Source: Theristus sp. LFF4_11
Lineage: Eukaryota; Nematoda; Chromadorea; Monhysterida; Xyalidae
Direction of reading: 5' to 3'
Assembly: GCA_030248135.1 (NCBI GenBank)
Contig: JASANC010003325.1
Span: forward strand, 1-64,000
Length of the DNA stretch: 64,000 nucleotides
Of this stretch, positions 42,101-52,500 are shown one piece after another (within the stretch, counting starts at the first letter, position 1; every line of letters begins with the position of its first letter). The notes beneath the pieces were generated by a model. The model was not told where the DNA came from, ran no database searches, and worked only from the letters and a program-made list of their open reading frames with translations. A program made the position numbers and the translations under genes.

Positions 42101-43392
42101 TAGGGTTGTTAAACAAAAATGAAATTTTTTTTTTTTTAAAGTGATTAAAAAAAAACAAAAATGCCGATTTTTTTTTTTTTAAATTCGAAAAATTTTCCTC
42201 TAATATGCTCTGAAAACCTCAATTTTGGCACAATTTTTCGAAAGTTCAACAAAAATTTTCTTTGATTATACCCAGTACCGTGGGCCCAAAAAAATTTTCG
42301 AGGGGGGGGTATGGTACCGTGGGGGGGGGGGTGCCGACCAAAAAGTGAGGGGGGGGGGGGTCCAACCTATGGTTTGGTGGGCCCCCCCTGGGGGGTCCCA
42401 TGGGGGGTGCTTTTTTTCAAAAGTTTCTGCGGGGGGGCCCACCCCCCCCCCCCACCCCCCAATGATAATTTTTCGCTTAAATTTTGAAGGAAAAACGCTA
42501 AATTTTGCTGCAAAATCGTTGAAATTACAATGAAGATGGTCAAGTTATCATATATTCAGCTTATATTATGGACTTTACAGACAAAAAATCATGATGTTCG
42601 AGAAAAATTGTCGGGTGTGCAGAAAAGGTTGGGGGGGGGTGTCCGCCAGACAAAATTTCATGGGGGTGGGGGGGTGTCGGCCAAATTTTCGAGGGGGGGG
42701 GGGGGGTCCGATGGTGGGGGTGCCCGGTGTTCGGGGGGGTGGCACGGTGCCCCCCCCACCCCCCCACCCGACGGTCTCGGGTGCTCTGGGGGGGGGTGTA
42801 CCCCCCCCCCCCCCCCCCCGCCCACGGTACTGATTATACCTCGTAAAACCTTTAGCAGTCGATTTTGGGCCGTTTTACCGACTGATTTTAGGCTTCGACA
42901 ACATCTGCGATGAAGTTTTTGAGCGTCCCAAAGCTTAGCCTGCCATTTCCGATGCAGATAAGGTGACGATTCGCCTCGCAGAGCGTCCGATTGTGCTCGC
43001 TGCTCCGTTTGCAAGCGCTACGTTGTCTGGTTGCTTGCTGCTTCGTGTCGTGTCGTCGCAACACCATCAGAAGAATTGATCGAATTTCAAGGCGGTATGT
43101 TTGTCTTCACTTTAGCATTAGTTTAGCTGGGGACAATTAGTGACGTTTTGGAGGTCAAAACACAAGAAGAGGCATGGTGACGGTTTGGAAAAGGGGTAAT
43201 TGAGGTCACCAAAACAAAATCTGCAAAGTTCCGCCATACGGGAGTCATTCGGGAGGCGCTTGCATATCATATGTGGTTCTTCGGACTCCCTGATTGATTT
43301 AGCACAACTTTGATTTTTGAAATTTTTTTTTTTTTTTCAAATTTTAAAAAAAAAAACAAAAATGACGATTTTTGTTTTTTTTAACAACCCAA
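42101..43392. mobile_element. hAT-like element F3, TSD GGCCGGCC, holding F4
   Basis: Ends TAGGGTTGTTAAAC and TTTAACAACCCAA, flanked by GGCCGGCC at 42093-42100 and 43393-43400. Without F4 and its duplicated 8 bases it is 724 bp. It has the same inner conserved block (about 42893-43110) as the other copies. Confidence 0.88.
42273..42832. mobile_element. hAT-like element F4 (CAGTACCGTGGGC ends), TSD ATTATACC
   Basis: Ends CAGTACCGTGGGCC and GCCCACGGTACTG, flanked by ATTATACC at 42265-42272 and 42833-42840. The undisturbed sequence (GATTATACCTCGTAAAACC) is in the outer F3 copy near 41900. 560 bp with many G or C runs; open frames through it are Gly/Pro low complexity and not genes. Confidence 0.92.
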
Positions 43393-44091
43393 GGCCGGCC
43401 CCACCCAAAAAATTTTCGAATCTATCTCTATCAGACAGGTTTTTCCGGCTCAGCTATTATCTATCTAAAAAAAAAATTTCAGCCAGCTATCTATCGAAAA
43501 CATTTTTGTCTTCGAAGACATAAAATGGGTCAATTTTTGACCAAAATTGACCATTTTTGCTCGTAATTCTTGAAAATTTCGCTTATTTTAGGTAAAATAC
43601 GCGTTTATACTTGAATTTTTGTGTATTTTTAGCATTATTTTGCTGTTTTTATAGTTTTTTAGCGTTTTAGCTATCTATCTATCAAATTTCAAAATTTTGA
43701 CCGGCCCCCCCAAAGTCACATGGCCCCCCCCGCGGCCCCCCCCCCCCAAAATTTTCCAGCTATCTATCTATCTGGAAAATTTTCTCCAGCTATCTATATC
43801 GGCCCCCCCCAACCCCTCGGCTCTGGAACAACAATGGATTGTGCTCGCTGCTCCGTTTGCAAGCGCTACGTTGTCTGGTTGCTGCTGCTTCGTGTCGTGT
43901 CGTCGCGACACCGTCAGAAGAATTGATCGAATTTCAAGGCGGTATGTTTGTCTTCACTTTAGCATTAGCTTAGCTGAGGACAATTAGTGACGTTTTGGAG
44001 GTCAAAACACAAGAAGAGGCATGGTGACGGTTTGGAAAAGGGGTAATTGAGGTCACCAAAACAAAATCTGCAACGTTCCGCCATACGGGAG

Positions 44092-45296
44092 TAGGGGTGG
44101 GTCGGTATAAAAAACGGTTTTTTTCGGTATAAAAAACGGTATAAAAAACGGTTTTTTATACCGGCGCCAAAAAATGGCCAAAATAAATTACCGATATTTT
44201 ACCGCGTAAATTTTGGTTTTTTTCCGGTTTTTTATACCGCCGAAGGACCCAAATTTCAATTTTTGAAATCACTCAAAATGCACTGTATTCCGCACATCTA
44301 TTTCAATTTTTCACTTTCGCCACTTCATAACTTGATGTTCTGGAGAACACAATTCACGCTCTTGGTATAAATAAAGCACCCTGAGACCCGTGCCTCTCCT
44401 TCCATGTCCCATCTCGGTCGACCGCCAATGGGCTGGCTCTGGTCGGCGTTCGCTTTATTTTCCAGCTTTGTTCTTTGTTTATCTGTTCAAGTTTGGTCTA
44501 CATGGCAATGTTGTGTTTCGTAGTTTAACAGCTTCACGCTTTTTCCGCTTTAAATCTGCCGCTTGCGCTTTTTATGCTAGTTCTTTTGTTGACAAAGTGA
44601 AGAAACTAATACAGCAAAGATTTGGTTATTTTTCAGATTTCGGTTAAATTTTCAACAATAAACGAGAAACGCCGCGATATTTATTCAGTCAAATTTCGTG
44701 AAATTTTGTGTCTTTGAACTCGGAAAGTGCTGAAAGTTTTGTTGGTGATGTCTTCGTGCTGTTTTACTGGTGATAGTGACCCGAATCTCCATCTGATTTT
44801 TTTGCTCTTTCAATTTTGTTCTTGGTTCACTTCTTTCGTCTGTGCGGTTTCGTGATTTCGGTGATCTTTTGTGTTTAGAAATGCGGTAAAATTGTTGTGC
44901 AGTTACATATCTCTCGATCATGACAGTTCAATTGATTTGCATGTATCACATTTCTTGCTGTTGCACATGTCAATCTGTTTTGCGTTAGCTTTTTTTTGTT
45001 TTAAACTCGCATCTGATAATTTTTCTGATGCTGCATTCTCTCTAAGCGCCACCGATTCAAATAAAATCAAGATTGGAATACGTTTCCATTGAAACACATA
45101 CAGTTTCTGGCTAGAATTGTGGTCTTTTACTCATTATTCAGCGGTTTGCGTAAAATCAGAGTACCAGAAATTGTCGCAATCACAGGATTCTTCAGATACT
45201 GGGTCGGTAAAAAAACCGGGTATAAAGAACCGGACGCGGTATAAAAAACCGTTTTATATACATGGATTTGAAAAAAACCGTTTTTTACCACCCCTA
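44092..45296. mobile_element. hAT-like element F2 (TAGGGGTGGGTCGG ends), TSD TACGGGAG
   Basis: Ends TAGGGGTGGGTCGGTATAAA and TTTTTTACCACCCCTA, flanked by TACGGGAG at 44084-44091 and 45297-45304. The empty site CCATACGGGAGTCATTCGG is in the inner F3 copy (about 43233-43251). Sub-terminal regions are full of GGTATAAAAAACGG. The centre (44340-45160) is unlike the other families but I see no transposase in it. Confidence 0.92.
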
Positions 45297-45437
45297 TACG
45301 GGAGTCATTCGGGAGGCGCTTGCATATCATATGTGGTTCTTCGGACTCCCTGATTGATTTAGCACAACTTTGATTTTTTAAAATTTTTTTTAAATTTTTT
45401 TTAAAACAAAAATGGCGATTTTTGTTTTTTTAACAAC

Positions 45438-46500
45438 GAGTGTATGACGGAGAATCTATATCGGAGAAACATTTTTAAGAGTTTAAAAAAAATTCGAACC
45501 CTAAAAATTAAAAACCCCACCCTCAACTTTGCTTTGCTTAGTTACTAGTTAGTTAGTTAGTTGTCAGTTGTGTCATTTCAGTTTTACTATTCATGCTGCT
45601 GGATGACAACGATCTGACCTGATCAGCGCACGACGACGACGGCCGTTGGATAGCGGACAGAGTTTTCAGTTTTAGTTGCGGAGCAGAGAGAGAATTCTAT
45701 TCTGTATCGAATCGAACAAACGGAGGAGGATATACGCACGCACGCATGTTTTAAGTGTGGAAGTCGACAACAAAAAAAGTACAACGGCTGGCGACAACAT
45801 TGCAACATAAAAACCACCACTGCACCTGCACCTGTGCGACGCGAACGCGACCTACCAGCAACTTTGGAATTGGATTGGAACGCAAACGCAACCTATTCTT
45901 TTGAAGAAGAACAAACTCTGGCGAACAACACAACAATAACAGCAATTTTTGATGGTAATAATAAGACAAGATCAAAATGAATGCTTAAAAGTACCAAAAA
46001 ATTATTAAGTTTTATCGTTTGTCAAATTAAAAGTACGCGTCGTGTGGTCGTGCACGCATTCATTCGTTGTGTTTTTGGCGTTGCATTTTTCGATTTGTCA
46101 GTTCACGAGTGGAATAATATGATGAGTGCAAAGTGCGACACAGACACGTGTGTGCGCTGTTGTTGTTGTTGACGTCCTTGGGCTTGCGTTGTATTAGTTT
46201 AGGCTTTTGGCGCAACACACGTGTGCTTTTTTACAAATCTGTTGCACGACACACGACGTGCACCTTTTTTCAAACGTTTTCAAAGGTTTTGATTCGAGTG
46301 AAATTCTGCTGTGGTGTTCTTTCTTGCGAATTGTTTCTGGTTTTTGTTTACCCAACGAACTATGATTGATCGTCAGCCGTTTATTTGCTGTAGTTAAATT
46401 AAAATTCATACAGAAGGTTTTGCCAAAAAACACATCGGCATAAACAACCCTACAATTCACAACGGTGTGAAAAAGCGCAACTTTCATGAATTTTTAGACC
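45438..46500. other. Region upstream of the myosin gene
   Basis: No conserved coding sequence. It includes a GTTAGTTAGTTAGTTG run near 45545 and probably holds the promoter and 5' untranslated region of the myosin gene. An acceptor-like TTTTTAG at 46491-46497 just before the ATG suggests an intron in the 5' untranslated region. Confidence 0.5.
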
Positions 46501-49500
46501 ATGTCGCGACATAGTACGAGTTTCGGCGCAGAACACGATCCGAAAGAATATGGAATTGAGGATTTGGTACTTCTGGACCGTGTCGACAATGAAGCCATCG
46601 TGCAGAACTTGAAACTCAGGTACGCAGACAAAGAGGACTTGTAAAATCAATGGAACTTTTTTGCTGTTCATTTCATAGTTTTTATTTATTGAGTTTGTGC
46701 CTCCCCCGCCCCACCGGTTCTAGAAAGCAGAATGTACCAAACTCAAGTCCAATGGTTTATAGACACTCAGTGTCCCGTAGACCAAAATCTTCAGGGTAGA
46801 CTCAGGTTTTTTACTGTATTCGTCTGAAGAACGGTATTTCCAGATTCGAAAAATCTCGCATCTACACGTACATCGGCGAGGTGTTGGTGTCCGTGAATCC
46901 GTACACGCAGCTGTCAATCTACGGCCCGTCGACCGTGGAGAAGTACCGTGGCCGCAAACTGTACGAGCGACCGCCGCACATTTTCGCGGTCGCCGACGCC
47001 GCTTACGTCTCGATGAAGCGAAACGCGAAAGACTCGTGCATCGTCATCTCTGGTCGGTTTCTTTGATTGCTTGCTTTCTTTGGTTTGCTTTTGTCAGGAT
47101 TTTGCTGGATTCCGGTATGTTAAAAATTCCAAAAAGTTATGTTTCTTTGCTGGGTGATTCTCAAGTTCTGTTATTCAGGCGAGAGTGGTGCTGGCAAAAC
47201 GGAGGCATCCAAGATTATCATGCGCTATTTGGCAGCGATCACAAATGTGACCGGCCAGAAGGAAATTGAACGGTCGGTTGAGCTGGTATTTCTTTTGTCA
47301 CTTTTTGCACCTTGAATATGTGTGTGCACCGAAAATTGTTGTTCGGAGCGATATTACAGAAAAGCATGTGTTTGTGATTTGACGCGAAAGGGGGGGTCGT
47401 TTTGTTCTTTTCTTTGTGACTCTGAACGGCTGTCGCCGTCAGAATCGCACTAGTTCAGACGGTGTTCTCTTAATTCTTTTTTTTGGTTGAACTCGAGCCA
47501 TTTATTCTGTTTCTTATGTTATTTTTACACTTTTTTTCATCCGAAAATCAGGGTTTCTGCAAGAACAGAAAATAACCTGCGCTTTGATTTGAACTGAGGA
47601 GAGGAAAACATTAAACAGTGTGTCACAGCGCAGTATTGCGTCACCAGTTTGGAACGTCTGTGTGTGTCGCTTGTTTGTTTGTTTGTTCAAATAAATTCTC
47701 GGCTTGGTGGTGCTATTTTTAATAGAGTGCGAGTAAAGAGTCGGTGAATGGGCTTTTTTATTATGAAGGCTTTTGCAGCAGCCATTTGTGGACAGACAGA
47801 TGGTGTTTTTTGTTTGTTTGGGGGCGTCTGGCCTGCTAGTGTTGCAAGCGCTGTGCGGAACTGTCGTACGCAAGCGACAAAAGTGATAGTGACACTGCTT
47901 ATAACGCTTTACTGCAAAATGCAAGATCATAACAAAATTTTTATGCACATTTTGACGGTGGGTGTGTGAGGGAACGGAATTATTGTCCGTAGGTCGTCTC
48001 GTATCGTGTGGTCTTCTGAAAGTGATTCTCGTTTATGTTGGTTGGTAGTTTTCAGTCGTGCAACAGTAAAAAAGAATAATTTGTCTAAAACAGGTAAAGT
48101 CAACCCTGTTCTCAGCGTTACATTGCACATGATTCGGAAATTTTCTAGGTTAAGTCAGTGTTGATGAGTTAGATTTGTGTGCAAGACCTTTGTGTATGAG
48201 TTTTCACAATCAGAAATTGAAATATCGCCACACAAAAACACTGGGTGTGTTTTGCTATAGTTCTTCAAGCACACAACAGCATCATGTGGAATTTGGATTT
48301 CTGTGTTTTGAATTGAAGTGCAATAAATAATACGTTCAAATCGAAGGGATTGATAGTGTGCCAGGGTGTGATCATACCAACCCCAACCACACTTTTGTGT
48401 GGATTTCAATGTCATTCATCGTCAACACTTTCAAGTTCAATGTGGGTTTTAGCTGTTGAAAATGATTGAAAACATGCGTTTGTGCTGATAGTTCGGCAGT
48501 TTTTTTTCAACCACGACATCACTGAGACCTACCAACCTACGTCACAGCTGTACAAAACTGCAAACCTGTTTATGGACGATTTTTTTTAATTTTCCTATTC
48601 CTCGTCTGTGGGCTCAAATAGTTGCAGTTTTTTGTTTACAAATTATCAACTTTTTTGTGTTATCTACAACACTGCAGTGCTGGTGTAATAACAGTTTCGT
48701 TTGACTAAGAAGAAGAAATGACACGTTTGTTTCGATGACACACAAACAGCAGTGGTGTTGCAGGATCAGCTGAAAAAAGGGCAGCTGATTTTAGCAAATG
48801 GCCTGCCACTGATAACTGCCAAAACAATGTTGGTAGGAATTGACTTTTTATGTTATGTGTTGTGTGTTCGTTCGACCGTTTCATTCGCAATCACTCTTTT
48901 TTGGGTGACTCACTCTTATTTTAACAGTGTCGAAAGTATGATGAAATAGAAGTGATGTGAAAAGAGATGGCTAGCGCAGAGTAGAGGGGGTTCAGTTGGT
49001 TGTAGCTGAATGCAGAATGCTAAACGGTGATATGTATCCATTTTATTTCAATGCAATCAGATGTTGTTGCTGACTCAGCCACGCGCGCACTTCAGTTGAG
49101 TCGGACCGAAAAAAAACAGCGAAAATGTAATTTGTATTACGCACACAAACGCACACACACGTTCATTGAAAACGGTCGAAAAATACTGGCTTCTGTATTG
49201 ACTTGCATGGTAGGAACAAGCTGGTCGATGCCGTAAAATGCAGCTGAATAATGATGGGGACCAAAGACATTGCAAATAAGGCGTCTGGTTTTTTCTCTCG
49301 AATGCAACAGATTGCTGATTTTCTGGGGATATACATGTTTCGGATTGTTTTTCTTTTTTTGTTATTTGCAGGGTAACAACGGTACTGCTGCAGTCTAACT
49401 GCGTTCTCGAGGCGTTCGGCAACGCGCGCACCAATCGCAATGACAACAGCAGCCGATTCGGCAAATACATGGACATCAACTTTGACTTTAAGGTGGCGTT

Positions 49501-52500
49501 TTTTTTTGGGTTGGCTGGCAATGTTGGAATTGTTCAAGCATTGCGTCAGTGCTTGGACACTGAAAACCATAATTTTGGGGATTTTCAGTTTTGTGATCAG
49601 ATTTTGATTGTCTTTTTTAGGGCGACCCGATCGGCGGCCATATCAACAACTATCTGCTGGAAAAGGTCAGTTGGTGTTGGATTGGCATCATGGTGATCAT
49701 TGAAAGCTGACGCTTCGGTTGAATTGCGTTTTTTAGGAACGCGGGCGATTTTTGTGAAGACACTTTTTTGGTACTCCATCTGTCTGTCTGGCGTGATTTG
49801 CAATCGAACTGCATGAAATCAGGCAATCAGCTGATTGGTTGCGTTTGAGTTGAGCTCACAGATTGTTGGTTGATTGGTTGAGGCAGCCAATCAGCATGCC
49901 GAATTCAAGTGTCAGAATGAACAGCGTGCACTTGTTTTACAGTTTGCCTGTTCACCCATTTTGATTTTCAGTCGCGCGTCGTTCATCAGCAGGCAGGCGA
50001 GCGCAACTTCCACGCGTTCTACCAATTGCTGCTTGGCGCTGGAGAGAAGGAGCTGCAGAAGCTCAAACTGCACCGAGACATTGCCCAGTATAACTATTTG
50101 AAAGGTGGAAATGTGGACAAGGTAAAGGCTGGTTGGTTATTGGAATGTGTCGGCAAACGATGACATCACGTGTTTTGAAACACTCGCTAGTCGTGCACTT
50201 TCAGTTTAGTCGATCACTTAGTGTCTAGCATTTGGATCAACGAGGCTGACATTCCAGTGCTTATGTGCACAACAGCGAATTTGTCGCAAGCACATGACGT
50301 CATTTTGGCCTGCCACGTTCGCATGAATCCATAATAACCTGCATTGCTCGGATCACCCGCAAATGTTTTCAATCCGCGTTTTTTCTGGTATACATGAATC
50401 ACATCGTGCTCTTTTGCACCGCGTTTCCCTTACGCCCATTTCCGGTGCCGTCGCTGAACGACGCGAACGACCTGCAGCAAGTGCGTGCGGCGATGCGTTC
50501 GATGGCGACATTCGAGCGGCACTCAATCGAGTCGCTCTGGCGTGTGCTCGCTGCGGTGTTGCACCTCGGCGAGATCGCGTTCGAGCCGGTCAACGGCAAC
50601 GAGGAGTGCACCGTGGCGAACGAGCACAGCGTGCGTGCTGCGGCCGACTTGTTGCACGTTGATCACGGTGCACTGCAGGAGGCGTTGTGCTCGCGGGTGG
50701 TCGCTGCTGGCGGTGACGTCGTCAACAAGATGCACAATGTGGAGCAGGCCTGTTATGCGCGCGACGCTTATGCGAAGGTGAGCTACAGAGATGGTTTTCT
50801 GGGTGCATGTAGTTTGGCACTGACAGCTACTGATTGCTGTGGTGTTTTCATCATCTTCATTCGTTGTCATCGCATCATGCAGCCGATCAGTTTTGAGGTT
50901 TCTCTGAGTTTATACAAATGCCAGCGCATTGGCGGATATACTGTCATATTTATTGTTTTTTCATATTTAGCAGTTTTTGGAAATTCAAGAATGAGCTTTG
51001 TTGTGACAAAGACCAATTTGAAGTAAAAAAGATATAATGCGTGAACACTTGTCGCTTGCAGGCGTTGTACGAGCGACTGTTCACGTGGATCGTTGAGCGT
51101 GTCAACGAAGCCATTCATGTGCCGCCGCGCTACAGTCAACTCGGCAAAAACACCGTCATTGGCGTGCTCGACATCTACGGCTTTGAAGTGTTCGACGCCA
51201 ATAGGTGAGCAATTGGCATTTGGATTGGTAACCGTTGGATATTCGTTGATGAAAATATTTCTGATTTTCGTCCTTATCGAAAAATGATAAACACTCGTTC
51301 GTTTGTGTCGCAGTTTCGAGCAACTCTGCATCAACTATTGCAATGAGAAGCTACAGCAGCTGTTCATCGAGCTTGTTCTCAAGCAGGAGCAAGAGGAATA
51401 CGAACGCGAGGGCATCGGCTGGCAGAAAGTCGGCGGCGCTTTTTTGGCTGTTTTGCTATTTTTGAAATTATCTACAGGACAGAAAAATGGTGAAACAATT
51501 TGACGATGTTGTGTTTCAGATTGAATACTTCAACAATCAAGTGATCTGTGACATGATTGAGAACGGACGTGTTGGTGTGCTCGGCATATTGGACGAGGCG
51601 TGCTACACTGTGGGCAATGTTACTGATGAGGTGTAACATGCATTCAATGTGATCAATCTCGCGCTGTTTGGTGAACTGTACTTATGTTTTTTTATAGTTG
51701 TTCACAACTACGGTAGTGTCGAATTAGTCGAACGTGTCGCATGGTCTGCGAAAAACGACGCACGAGAATTTCAGTTTAATTCCCTCCACGGATTTTGTTA
51801 CGTGAAGGGCTCAGCGAAACTAAAATCCCCGGTTGCAAATGACCAGCGCATGTTTTGTAGTACATACCGTCATTTCGGTCCGGCTGTTTTTGCATGGCTT
51901 TGAAATGAGACATGATGTTGAGATGTCAATGCGCAACAACCAATTCTTTCCATTCGCACAGACATTCCTGAACGTGCTGAACACCAAGCTCGGCACGCAC
52001 GATCACTTCACAAGCAGAAAACTGCAGCCGACTGATAAAACGATGCACTGGGTGGACTTCCGCGTGACGCACTACGCCGGTGAAGTTACGTATGACGTCA
52101 CGAATTTCTTGGACAAAAACAAGGACACTCTCTATCAGGACTTCAAGCGGCTCATGTTCAGCAGGTAGTTTTGCAATGAGAATGGTTGTTGTTGTTACGT
52201 GCATCATAAGAACACAAGTGGCTGGTGAACATGGTAGCATGGCAGGTTACCAGCCAGCTCCCCGAAAATGGCGGTTTCAGTACCGCAATCTGGCGGATAC
52301 CGTGTTGGTATCCTAATGAACTCATTCATCATGAGAAGCCCAATCAAGATGGTTGCTTTAATAGTCGTCTTTGATTGGTTGTCAAACGCGATGCGCGTTC
52401 ACCATCTGACATTCCGCGTTTTTAGCAAAGATCCGCTGCTGACCGGTTTGTTTCCGGACGGCTCGAAATCGGTGACCGCAGTGAACAAACGTCCGGAGAC

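Larger units (their letters stand above)
42072..43836. mobile_element. hAT-like element F5, TSD GATTGTGC, holding F3 and F4
   Basis: Ends CATAGTTGTTC and GAACAACAATG, flanked by GATTGTGC at 42064-42071 and 43837-43844. The empty site appears in the inner F3 copy (about 42988-42998, CCGATTGTGCTCGCTG). It contains the F3 copy 42101-43392, which interrupts it 29 bases from its left end. Confidence 0.85.
41737..45437. mobile_element. Outer F3 element split by F5 and F2 insertions
   Basis: Left part 41737-42071, middle 43845-44091 and right 45305-45437 join to about 715 bp once F5 (1765 bp), F2 (1205 bp) and their 8-bp duplications are removed. That matches the 705 and 724 bp of the other two F3 copies. 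Left end TAGGGTTGTTAAACAAAAAT, right end TTTTTTTAACAAC. The outermost target duplication is not recognisable. Confidence 0.78.

Noticed and set aside
44390..45092. Frames inside F2 as a hAT transposase
   Set aside because: No hAT dimerisation or RNase-H-like motif is visible; the frames are short and unrelated to each other.
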